Source of the DNA: an uncultured bacterium
Lineage (GTDB): Bacteria; Verrucomicrobiota; Kiritimatiellia; UBA8416; CALETX01
DNA: 9,761 nucleotides
NCBI GenBank assembly: GCA_937920455.1
Contig: CALETX010000061.1
Location: 1 to 9,761 of the forward strand
Direction: 5' to 3'
This document shows, piece after piece, positions 1-9,761 of the stretch. Made by a program: the position numbers and the translations under genes. Below the pieces are notes generated by a model, which was given only the letters and a program-made list of their open reading frames with translations, did no database searches and was not told the DNA's origin. How positions within the stretch are numbered: position 1 is the first letter of the stretch; each line of letters opens with the position of its first letter.

Positions 1-2
1 GT

Positions 3-680
3 TGGATGGTATTTGTGGAGGCCGAAAAATCCCATGACGTTCAGGCTGGCAGGGACGAGGCTGTTGAGATTGCCGCTGCGAGATTTCTACAAGGCAGGAA
101 TCTCTGGGCGGGAACAACAAATCTGGATAACTCGATAACTACAGGCCAATCGAGCGTTTTAATGGCTCTGCCTTTTATTGCCCTGCGGGGCAAGGTGAAT
201 GCTTTGTCCTTTATGGTATGGATTTATTTATAGCGTTGCTTCTTGGGGGCGAGGGGGCTTATGGGTGTGATTGGTGGAGTATCCTTTCTGAAGCACAATT
301 TCTGGACAAATTCATCGGTCCTTTCGCTTGTGAAAGGCGAGAACACCATCACTACAATTGCATCGGCCGTTCTTTCATGCCTGCCAGGTCGGATGGTGGG
401 AGCTGGTTTGATTGTTGTTCCGACGATAATACTCACAACGTTGCTGATGGGTCGTCTTCCCAACCCTTTCTTTCCGATGGCCGTTGTGCTGTTCGTTACG
501 CAAGTGTTGTTCTTCTCGCCGCAACACGCGCTTATGGATTATCAACTGATCTTTCTGATTCCAGCGCTTTACGGTGTTGTATTCGGGGCAGGCAATGAGC
601 GCTGCAGCCGTGAATCGGCTCAGGGGGCCTCGCCGGACTCGCAGACAGGCACGTTCGCTGGAGGGCAAATGGGTGCATGA
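3..680 (+). pseudogene. Broken polytopic membrane protein (possible GT-C-like glycosyltransferase), 5' end outside window
   Basis: One reading frame is open from the left edge, hits TAG at 231-233, then stays open in the same frame to TGA at 678-680. The first part reads like an extracytoplasmic loop (GRDEAVEIAA) followed by a hydrophobic helix (SSVLMALPFIAL). The second part has about three hydrophobic helices, the last around FFSPQHALMDYQLIFLIPALY, then a polar tail. Around the stop, frame 2 (218-260) continues the hydrophobic run as FIALLLGGEG, and frame 3 resumes as LMGVIGGVSF near G-rich 245-259. This suggests two compensating indels rather than one nonsense change. The loop-then-helix layout resembles GT-C membrane glycosyltransferases (GT39/GT87-like), but no decisive motif is visible and only about 225 residues remain in the window, so the family is a guess. 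It could be a true pseudogene or hold sequencing errors in the T- and G-rich stretches. It lies upstream of, and parallel to, the GH2 gene. Confidence 0.5.
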
Positions 681-744
681 GAATGCGTCGGCTTTCATTT
701 AATTTTCCTGCCTGACTGAGCATCGTTTCTGGCCGCGCCGATAA

Positions 745-4047
<3,303 letters not shown>

Positions 4048-4050
4048 TGA

Positions 4051-4056
4051 GAGGGG
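4051..4056 (+). promoter_or_regulatory. Ribosome binding site of the DUF481 gene
   Basis: GAGGGG lies 10 bases before the in-frame GTG at 4067 and 16 bases before the in-frame ATG at 4073. Spacing favours GTG 4067 as the start. It sits only a few bases after the GH2 stop, as expected for a cotranscribed gene. Confidence 0.5.
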
Positions 4057-4066
4057 ATGTGTTCCT

Positions 4067-4810
4067 GTGATAATGCTAACCCACGCGTATGCAGTTGTGC
4101 CTCTCTGCCTGATTACGCTTGCCACAGTCGCTGATGGGCCTCCGGAAGGGTGGGTACAGAAACGATCTATAAACTTTGGACTTACGATCACAGCCGGGAA
4201 CTCCGAGACACTCCAGGCGAACGCTTCTTTGCTGGCAAGCGGAGACAGGGAGCGCGTTGGGTCGGTCCGCACCGGCGCGGAGGCGAACTATGCTCAAAGC
4301 ACGGTTTCGTCGAACACTGAGACAACTGTGGAAAACGCTCGTTTTTTTGTTTCGGGCAGGCGAATGCTTTCTCCTCGAGCGGGCATGGGGGCCAACGGAA
4401 CGATTTTCCATGATGCAGTTGCGAAGATAGACTACCGGGGGACGTTAGGCATTGGAATGGTGTTCTTTCCCATCAGGACGGCTCGGTCTGCATTGTTATT
4501 TGAAGCAGGTCCGTCGTACGTGTGGGAGGAGGTGGCGGAGAAGCGCGACGACTATTTGGCTGCGAGGTTTGGAGAGCGTTTCGAGCATGAGATCGGGGAG
4601 CGGTCTCGGATCTGGCAATGGGCGGAATATCTGCCGAAGAGCGGGGACTTTGCCGACTATCTTGTGAATGTCGAATGCGGCGTGGAGGGGGCAATCAGCG
4701 AGAGGCTCAATTTGAGAATTGTTATTCAGGAGAAGCACGACAGCAGCCCTGGGGCAGGTCTGAAACGGAATGATATGGCCCTGATTTCGGGCATGGGTCT
4801 GTCGTGGTGA
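4067..4810 (+). CDS. DUF481 (YdiY-like) outer-membrane beta-barrel protein, about 247 aa
   Basis: Predicted outer-membrane barrel of unknown function; E. coli YdiY is the best-known relative of the DUF481 family. Residues 1-22 form a signal peptide with a hydrophobic core (VVPLCLITLATVA) and likely cleavage after Ala22. The mature part starts with the family hallmark, a Trp (29) then a strand ending in a GNS motif (LTITAGNSETLQ, about 39-50). Alternating strands with amphipathic pattern follow (LLFEAGPSYVWEE, LNLRIVIQEKHD), and the chain ends in a C-terminal Trp (GMGLSW), the aromatic end typical of proteins inserted by the BAM machinery. The near-C-terminal pattern of Asp-Ser-Ser-Pro then Asn-Asp-Met resembles the last DUF481 hairpin. 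The start is GTG 4067 by ribosome-site spacing; ATG 4073 is a two-residue-shorter alternative. The gene is 19 bases after the GH2 gene and probably in its transcript. Family assignment rests on pattern recognition and is fairly sure; the function is unknown. Confidence 0.85.
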   Translation: MIMLTHAYAVVPLCLITLATVADGPPEGWVQKRSINFGLTITAGNSETLQANASLLASGDRERVGSVRTGAEANYAQSTVSSNTETTVENARFFVSGRRMLSPRAGMGANGTIFHDAVAKIDYRGTLGIGMVFFPIRTARSALLFEAGPSYVWEEVAEKRDDYLAARFGERFEHEIGERSRIWQWAEYLPKSGDFADYLVNVECGVEGAISERLNLRIVIQEKHDSSPGAGLKRNDMALISGMGLSW

Positions 4811-4910
4811 TCTTTTTGGGCGCTTTTTTTCGCGCAAGGGCTCTGTTTCGGCAGTTTAGAACCAGCGAACATCCAAGCTGAAGGTCTGGCCATCAAAGCA
4901 GGAAATGCGT
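4811..4910. other. Convergent intergenic gap between DUF481 and aldolase genes
   Basis: These 100 bases separate two converging genes, where a bidirectional terminator would be expected. The only structure seen is GCGC (4820-4823), a T7 run and C, then GCGC (4832-4835). The stem would be four pairs and the T-run sits in the loop instead of after the stem, so it is not a classical intrinsic terminator. No small gene is seen. Confidence 0.4.
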
Positions 4911-6074
4911 TCAGGCCTTCACGGCATCGGCGAGGCCGGCGCAGTTGAACACTTGTGTTACGAGCATTTCCACGTGCGCCGCAACTCGGTTCTTGACGCG
5001 CGTCATCAGCTCTTCCATTTCCGTGCCGCGGTAATCTTTCCTTAAAATCTCCCTGTCTATCGGGTCAAGATAGCTGCGAGGGTCGGTGAGCTTGCCCGGA
5101 TCCACCGGTTTTCCATCCTTATCCTTGGCTGCAATCTTGCCGTCAAAAACGTCCTTGGCAAGCCTTAGAGGCTCGCATTTCTTGACGATGTCTGGATTGT
5201 CCTTGTAGAGATATTTCCTGAACTCTGCGGTGATGCCGAGGCGCAGGTCGGTGTCTATATTGAACTTTCTTATGCCCGCGTTGCGTCCGGCAATGATCTT
5301 CTCGAGGGGCACGCCTCTGGCGTCCTTGAGTTTGCCGCCATTGGCGTTAATCTCTGCGACAATGTCCTTTGGAATAGTCGAAGATCCGTGGCCGACAAGG
5401 AAGCATTTTTCATTCAAACCATAGGCCACCAGGCCACGATAGCTTTTTTCCACAACCTCGATCCTGAGGACGTGATCGAGATTGACTTCAGGACCAAATT
5501 TATTCGGCCCGTGCGATGTGCCGTATGTTACGGCAAGAGCATCTGCGCCTGTTTCGGCGAAGAAATAGGGGACCAGCAGGGGATTGGAATACACAGCCTG
5601 CTGTTCGACATCCTCCTCAACGCCGCCAAGCCCGCCATACTCGCCTTCAACGCTGACGCCCTTCTTATGTGCGATCTTCACGATTTCAGCCGTCACAGCT
5701 ATGTTGCGCTCAAGGGGCTCCTCTGACATGTCAACCATTACCGAGCTGAATCCGCTGTTGATGCAATCAACGCACGTTTCCGGCGTGCCGTGATCAAGAT
5801 GGAGGCAGACGGGGTAATTATCCATTTTTAACGACGACATGGCTCGGAGAACCATATCCTGAATTTTAGACGCTCCGCCCTGAAACTTGTTAGCACCCCT
5901 GCTTGCCTGAATGATGCCGGGGGCGCCGGCGCGGCGCAGTCCTTCGAGAATTCCTTCTGCCTGAGCATAAAAATTCACATTGAAAGCTCCGATTGACGAT
6001 CCATTGCCTGGGTTTTCCTGCGAACGGCGTTCCGCAGCCTTTAGAAGCGGAACCATCGAAACGAGTTTTGCCAT
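4911..6074 (-). CDS. fba: Class II fructose-bisphosphate aldolase, 387 aa
   Basis: Zinc-dependent aldolase that reversibly splits fructose 1,6-bisphosphate into dihydroxyacetone phosphate and glyceraldehyde 3-phosphate in glycolysis and gluconeogenesis; cytosolic. A TIM barrel of the F_bP_aldolase family is shown by GAFNVNF (29-35), LHLDHG with catalytic Asp94 and zinc ligand His95, EGEYGGLGG (143-151) followed by EED, YGTSHGPNKF with His188 as second zinc ligand, VGHGSS with His229 as third ligand and phosphate contacts, and FNIDTDLR (271-278). The chain is somewhat longer than E. coli FbaA (359 aa). The C-terminal third holds a charged stretch (AAKDKDGKPVDPGKL, about 315-329) followed by DPRSYLDP, similar to the longer aldolases in which this region helps assembly. 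The start is set at ATG 6074-6072, with GGAGG (6084-6080, minus strand) 5 bases upstream; a 21-residue longer frame to 6137 lacks family similarity. It is divergent from hom and convergent with DUF481. A tagatose-bisphosphate aldolase role is less likely given the length. Confidence 0.95.
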   Translation of the reverse strand: MAKLVSMVPLLKAAERRSQENPGNGSSIGAFNVNFYAQAEGILEGLRRAGAPGIIQASRGANKFQGGASKIQDMVLRAMSSLKMDNYPVCLHLDHGTPETCVDCINSGFSSVMVDMSEEPLERNIAVTAEIVKIAHKKGVSVEGEYGGLGGVEEDVEQQAVYSNPLLVPYFFAETGADALAVTYGTSHGPNKFGPEVNLDHVLRIEVVEKSYRGLVAYGLNEKCFLVGHGSSTIPKDIVAEINANGGKLKDARGVPLEKIIAGRNAGIRKFNIDTDLRLGITAEFRKYLYKDNPDIVKKCEPLRLAKDVFDGKIAAKDKDGKPVDPGKLTDPRSYLDPIDREILRKDYRGTEMEELMTRVKNRVAAHVEMLVTQVFNCAGLADAVKA

Positions 6075-6249
6075 TTTTCCCTCCAGCCCTTGCCAATCCA
6101 GATGTTGTTTGAACCCATAAATAGAACACAATACCAAAGCAAGTTCGCGCTATCTTCGCCGATAAGCGTGCGCGTCGTCAAGTTCATTTGTGCTTGAGCG
6201 GCGGCGGGGCTGGGATAGAGTACAAGCCTCCACCGAAAGGTGACGATTT
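6075..6249. other. Divergent intergenic region between aldolase and homoserine dehydrogenase
   Basis: This 175-base gap must carry promoters for both the minus-strand aldolase gene and the plus-strand amino-acid block. For the + side a weak pair is seen: TTGAGC (6194-6199) and TAGAGT (6216-6221), with a 16-base spacer, which would give a leader of about 20 bases before hom. For the minus side an A/T-rich patch (6114-6137) lies 40-60 bases before the aldolase start without clear boxes. There is no room between the suggested hom promoter and the start for a leader-peptide attenuator or riboswitch, and none is seen further upstream. AAAGGTGA (6236-6243), close before ATG 6250, is the likely hom ribosome site. 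Confidence 0.35.
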
Positions 6250-7545
6250 ATGAAGGAAATAGGAATAGGTTTGCTAGGGTTTGGAACTGTCGGGGCCGGC
6301 GTGGTGGAAGGTCTCCAGAAAAACAGTCCTCTTCTTGCCAGGCGTCTTGGCGTGAGGCTTGCGCTTCGTCGTGTAGCGGATCTTGATCTGGAGTCTGACA
6401 GAGGCGTCAAAGTTGACCGAGCCATAATGACACGGGATGCGCGTGAGGCGATACACGATCCGGCAGTTGATGTGGTTGTCGAACTGATAGGGGGGACTGA
6501 TGTCGCGCGCGAGCTGATTCGCGAAACAATCGAGGCCGGCAAACCGGTTGTCACGGCAAACAAGGCGCTTCTGGCCAAACATGGCGCAGAATTATTCGAT
6601 CTGGCGTTCCGCAAGAGTGTTCCGCTGGGATTCGAGGCCAGCGTGGGCGGCGGGATTCCGATAATTCGGGCGCTCAGGGAAGGCCTTGTGGCCGACCGTA
6701 TAAGCGCCATTTTCGGCATATTGAACGGAACTTGCAACTACATACTTACCCGCATGGAGAATGAGAATCTGGCTTTTGACGACGCCCTGAAGGCGGCACA
6801 GAAAGAGGGCTACGCTGAAGCAAATCCGGCGCTCGACATTGACGGGCACGACACTGCCCATAAGGCAGTTGTGCTGGCGACATTGGCTTTCGGAGGGGCC
6901 GTGCCTCTTGACAGAGTGCATGTGCAGGGGATTCGTGGGATGGCGAAAGCGGACATGGACTATGCGCTAGGGTTGGGCTATCGCGTAAAGCTGTTGGCAG
7001 TGATTCGCAACAGGGGCGGTTCGCTCGATATTCGTGTGCATCCCGCCCTATTGCCGCTAGATCATGTGCTTTCTTCGGTGAGCGGGGTCTATAACGCCAT
7101 TCTCATAGAGAGCGACCTCGCGGGCAAGACACTGTACTATGGGAGGGGCGCAGGCAGACTTCCAACCGCCAGCGCGGTTATCAGCGATATTTCGACGATT
7201 GCAAGGGCAATAGCCTTCGGTGGTATGAGATCGCTCCCATCTCTGCCGATGACGTCAAGGAAAAGTGCGCCGTTTGTTAATGCTGAGGAGAGCGAGTCGA
7301 GATTTTACCTTCGAATGAGTCTCCAGGACCGGCCGGGGGTGCTCGGCAAGCTTGCCACGATCCTGGGCAGGCACAATGTGAGCATTGCTTCGGTGCTGCA
7401 GCAGGAGGAAAGAAGAGGACGACACGTACCGGTGGTGATTCTTACCCACAGGGCGGCGGAAACAGATGTCAGGCGCGCTGTAGCTCTAATTGACCGCCTC
7501 CGGTTTGTAGGGAACCGGACTGTTTCTCTGCGGATTGAAGACTGA
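6250..7545 (+). CDS. hom: Homoserine dehydrogenase with C-terminal ACT domain, 431 aa
   Basis: Reduces aspartate semialdehyde to homoserine with NAD(P)H, the branch point leading to threonine and methionine (EC 1.1.1.3); cytosolic. The N-terminal Rossmann domain carries GLLGFGTVGAGVVEGL (7-22, with Gly10, Gly12, Gly15). Next come VVELIGG (76-82) and TANKALLAKHG (102-112, Lys105). The catalytic and dimerisation domain holds FGILNGTCNYILT (155-167), EGYAEANPALDIDGHD (186-201) and the Asp201/Lys205 pair that matches the catalytic Asp219/Lys223 of yeast enzyme. An ACT domain (about 352-431, starting FYLRMSLQDRPGVLGKLATI) probably binds threonine as feedback inhibitor. Length is normal for the three-domain bacterial form. 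AGGTGA just upstream supports ATG 6250. Aspartate kinase follows after 36 bases. It is a stand-alone enzyme, not the fused kinase-dehydrogenase of enterobacteria. Confidence 0.97.
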   Translation: MKEIGIGLLGFGTVGAGVVEGLQKNSPLLARRLGVRLALRRVADLDLESDRGVKVDRAIMTRDAREAIHDPAVDVVVELIGGTDVARELIRETIEAGKPVVTANKALLAKHGAELFDLAFRKSVPLGFEASVGGGIPIIRALREGLVADRISAIFGILNGTCNYILTRMENENLAFDDALKAAQKEGYAEANPALDIDGHDTAHKAVVLATLAFGGAVPLDRVHVQGIRGMAKADMDYALGLGYRVKLLAVIRNRGGSLDIRVHPALLPLDHVLSSVSGVYNAILIESDLAGKTLYYGRGAGRLPTASAVISDISTIARAIAFGGMRSLPSLPMTSRKSAPFVNAEESESRFYLRMSLQDRPGVLGKLATILGRHNVSIASVLQQEERRGRHVPVVILTHRAAETDVRRAVALIDRLRFVGNRTVSLRIED

Positions 7546-7581
7546 CGGCCCTTGTGAGACTCCACTTACGGAGCAGAAGAA

Positions 7582-8952
7582 ATGACGGAAAAACATGTTG
7601 GTTCTCTCAAAGTTGTCAAATTTGGCGGAACATCTCTTGCTGACGCTGGGCAGGTAGAGAAGGTTGTGAACATCGTCAGAAGCGATGTGTCTCGCCGTTT
7701 TGTGGTTGTTTCGGCTCCAGGGAAGCGCCATTCGGGGGATATCAAGGTGACCGACCTGCTCATAGCCTGCGCGGAGGCAAGGTGTGCCGGCCGCAATGCG
7801 CGAGAGGAAGCGGCGGCAGTTGTTGAGAGATATGCCTCAATTCAACGCGCGATGGGTGTGGAAGAAAAGCTTGTTCAGGAAATCGCGGAAGACCTTCGCC
7901 GCCGGCTCGCGAGCGACACTAGCGACAAGAAGGCTTTCATGGATCTTATAAAGGCGGCAGGAGAGGATTATTGCGCAAGGCTCGTGGCGGCTGTTTTTCT
8001 CAAGAACGGCGTGCGAGCCAGGTATGTGAATCCTGTGGAAGCGGGTCTGCTGGTGAGCGACGAATATGGAAACGCCGTGGTTCTGAAGGAGTCATATGCC
8101 CGCCTTGCAAAGCTCAGGAATGAAACTAATGTTGTGGTTTTCCCGGGCTTTTTTGGCGGAACGCCGTCAGGCGGCATTGCGACATTTCCGCGCGGGGGGT
8201 CGGACATCAGCGGTGCCGTCCTTGCAGCCGCCGTTAGGGCGGACGTGTACGAGAACTTTACTGATGTTGACAGCGTTTTCGCTGCCGATCCGAGGATCGT
8301 GCCCAACGCCAGACCCGTCAGCATCATGACATACCGTGAAATGCGCGAGCTTTCGTATGCTGGGTTTGCTGTGTTCCACGACGAGGCCATAGAACCGGTC
8401 GTTCGGGCGGGTATTCCGATAAATATCCGCAATACCAACAAACCAGACGCGCCAGGCACGATGATAACTCCGCATCGTGATCACGTCAGCGGCGCAGTTG
8501 TGGGCATCGCTGGCGCGGAAGGCTTCTGCACAATTTTCATTGAGAAATACTTGATGAACAGGGAGATCGGTTTTGGAAGAAGGCTGCTTCAGATTCTGGA
8601 GGAGGAGCGCATCTCATATGAGCACGCTCCTTCGGGCATAGACAATATGTCTGTGATCCTCCGCGAGAACGCTTTCGCAGAGGAGGTTGAATGTCGGGTT
8701 CTGGAACGCATACGAGACGAGCTTTCTCCGGATGACGTGTCGGTGGAGAGGGGTTTGGCCCTCATCATGATAGTTGGCGAGGGCATGCACTATTGCGTGG
8801 GCATGGCCTCCAGAGCGACTGGCGCGCTGGCGAAGGCCGGCGTGAACATAGAGATGATGAACCAGGGATCATCGGAGATCAGCATGATGTTTGGCGTAAA
8901 GGCCACCGACCGGGTGAAGGCGATTAGGGCGCTTTATGACGCTTTCTTTTGA
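7582..8952 (+). CDS. lysC: Aspartate kinase with two C-terminal ACT domains, 456 aa
   Basis: Phosphorylates aspartate to aspartyl phosphate, the first step of lysine, threonine, methionine and diaminopimelate synthesis (EC 2.7.2.4). The amino-acid kinase domain (about 9-298) shows KFGGTS (13-18), VVVSAPGKR (41-49), DIKVTDLL (53-60), AGEDYCARLVA (126-136), FPRGGSDISGA (202-212), the nucleotide-binding TDVDSVFAADPRIV (227-240), and an ELSYAGFAVFHDEAI stretch (256-270) typical of the monofunctional class. Two ACT domains follow (about 306-385 and 390-456; the second includes GALAKAGVNIEMMNQGSSEISMMFGV), so lysine and/or threonine control is likely, though the effector cannot be read from sequence. 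The KVTDLL and APGKR signatures resemble the Clostridia/Chlamydia-type kinases more than short alpha/beta LysC of Bacillus, and no internal start for a separate beta subunit is evident. GGAG (7570-7573) lies 8 bases before ATG 7582. It sits between hom and the citramalate synthase gene, probably one transcript. Confidence 0.96.
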   Translation: MTEKHVGSLKVVKFGGTSLADAGQVEKVVNIVRSDVSRRFVVVSAPGKRHSGDIKVTDLLIACAEARCAGRNAREEAAAVVERYASIQRAMGVEEKLVQEIAEDLRRRLASDTSDKKAFMDLIKAAGEDYCARLVAAVFLKNGVRARYVNPVEAGLLVSDEYGNAVVLKESYARLAKLRNETNVVVFPGFFGGTPSGGIATFPRGGSDISGAVLAAAVRADVYENFTDVDSVFAADPRIVPNARPVSIMTYREMRELSYAGFAVFHDEAIEPVVRAGIPINIRNTNKPDAPGTMITPHRDHVSGAVVGIAGAEGFCTIFIEKYLMNREIGFGRRLLQILEEERISYEHAPSGIDNMSVILRENAFAEEVECRVLERIRDELSPDDVSVERGLALIMIVGEGMHYCVGMASRATGALAKAGVNIEMMNQGSSEISMMFGVKATDRVKAIRALYDAFF

Positions 8953-9015
8953 AACAGCCGGCTTAGTCATGTGCCCATTGCGGGGTTCATAAGTGCTCTG
9001 CTATGGTGACCAGTT

Positions 9016-9761
9016 ATGAAGACAAACAAGGTGATAGTCTATGACACAACGCTCCGTGACGGAGCACAGGCAGAAGGCGTATCCTTCACTGTCGCTGGCA
9101 AAATAAAGATGGCTTTGCGTTTGGATGCTTTTGGGGTGGATTACATCGAGGGGGGGTACGCTGGATCAAACCAAAAAGATATGGATTTCTTCCGCGCTAT
9201 CCGCAGACATGCGCTGAAGCATAGCCGGATAGTCAGCTTCGCCAGCACTCGCCGCGCTCGACAGAAGGTGCAATCGGATCCTTTTGTGCAGAGTTTGCTG
9301 AAGACGGAAACAGAAACTGTGACGATTTTCGGAAAAGCGTGGATTCTCCATGTGAAGGACGTTTTGCGAGTGACGCCGCGGGAGAACCTGGCAATGATTT
9401 CCGATACCGTCGCTTATCTGAAAGAACGCGGGCGCGAGGTGTTCTTTGACGCTGAACACTTTTTCGACGGTTACAAGGACGATGCTTCCTACGCCATGGC
9501 CGCGATTGAAGCGGCGGTCAGGGCCGGTGCGGACGCCATTGTGCTTTGCGACACAAACGGTGGGGCGCTTCCTTCGGAAATCTACGAGGCGACGCGGGCT
9601 GTTGTGCGCACCTTCAGAACGTCGGTGGGGATTCATGTTCACAACGACGGCGGAATGGCGGTTGCCAACACAGTCGAGGCTGTGCGCGCCGGCGCCGTTC
9701 ACGTCCAGGGGACGATAAACGGCGTCGGCGAACGGTGCGGGAATGCCGACCTGTGTTCGGT
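9016..9761 (+). CDS. cimA: Citramalate synthase, N-terminal 248 residues (cut by window edge)
   Basis: Condenses pyruvate with acetyl-CoA to (R)-citramalate, the first step of the threonine-independent isoleucine route (EC 2.3.3.21). The HMGL-like TIM barrel starts with YDTTLRDGAQAEGVSF (9-24), holding catalytic Arg14 and metal ligand Asp15. It continues with YIEGGYAGSNQKDMDFF (43-59), FDAEHFFDGYKDD (144-156), VLCDTNGG (176-183) and HVHNDGGMAVANT (207-219), with metal ligands His207 and His209, then VQGTINGVGERCGNADL (230-246). The EGGYxGSNxKD segment, the FDGYK segment and HNDGG favour the CimA branch over 2-isopropylmalate synthase LeuA. ATG 9016 is the earliest possible start, since an in-frame TGA sits at 9007-9009; GGTGA (9005-9009) is the ribosome site. 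Family members run to about 520-540 aa with a C-terminal regulatory domain, so roughly half lies outside. It begins 63 bases after the aspartate kinase. Confidence 0.92.
   Translation, partial: MKTNKVIVYDTTLRDGAQAEGVSFTVAGKIKMALRLDAFGVDYIEGGYAGSNQKDMDFFRAIRRHALKHSRIVSFASTRRARQKVQSDPFVQSLLKTETETVTIFGKAWILHVKDVLRVTPRENLAMISDTVAYLKERGREVFFDAEHFFDGYKDDASYAMAAIEAAVRAGADAIVLCDTNGGALPSEIYEATRAVVRTFRTSVGIHVHNDGGMAVANTVEAVRAGAVHVQGTINGVGERCGNADLCS

Noticed and set aside
4820..4835. GCGC - T-run - GCGC as an intrinsic terminator
   Set aside because: Only four base pairs and the T-run is in the loop, not downstream of the stem.
6075..6137. Longer aldolase start at 6137 adding 21 residues
   Set aside because: The extra residues do not resemble class II aldolases, and ATG 6074 has a GGAGG site 5 bases upstream.
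6156..6169. TATC/GATA inverted repeat in the aldolase-hom gap as an operator
   Set aside because: Only four symmetric pairs around a six-base loop, which is common by chance.
7968..8459. 163-codon antisense open frame within the aspartate kinase gene
   Set aside because: The plus strand encodes conserved kinase motifs throughout; the antisense product is Ser/Thr/Ala-rich without domain character.

Overview
The window looks like ordinary chromosome of a Gram-negative, free-living heterotrophic bacterium. A DUF481-type outer-membrane barrel with a signal peptide and C-terminal Trp implies an outer membrane. Base composition is moderate (a little over 50% G+C by eye) and fairly even. The phylum cannot be fixed by eye. 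The hom / aspartate kinase / citramalate synthase order recalls the amino-acid cluster of Deltaproteobacteria such as Geobacter, and the large LacZ-type hydrolase would also fit PVC-related or uncultured sugar-degrading lineages.

Left part (1-4810, all + strand). The window opens inside a polytopic membrane protein gene that is interrupted by an in-frame TAG with signs of compensating frame changes, so it is probably a pseudogene; its family, perhaps GT-C-like, is only a guess. After a 217-base gap comes a full-length GH2 beta-galactosidase-like enzyme (898-4047, 1049 aa). Its acid/base and nucleophile glutamates are intact, but it differs from E. coli LacZ at substrate-pocket positions equivalent to His540, Asp598 and the YGGDFGD loop. 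Nineteen bases later a DUF481 outer-membrane barrel gene follows and is probably cotranscribed.

Right part (4911-9761). A class II fructose-bisphosphate aldolase lies on the minus strand, convergent with the DUF481 gene and divergent from the next block. That block, on +, is homoserine dehydrogenase (with ACT domain), aspartate kinase (with two ACT domains) and the first 248 codons of citramalate synthase, cut by the right edge. The first two enzymes commit aspartate to the homoserine, threonine, methionine and lysine branches. Citramalate synthase makes the isoleucine precursor from pyruvate and acetyl-CoA without threonine. The close spacing (36 and 63 bases) suggests one operon.

I see no CRISPR array, insertion sequence, tRNA, rRNA, phage gene or toxin/defence system. 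I do not think the window holds a previously undescribed system. The points most worth a second look are the altered active-site pocket of the GH2 enzyme, its pairing with an outer-membrane barrel, and the broken membrane gene at the left edge.
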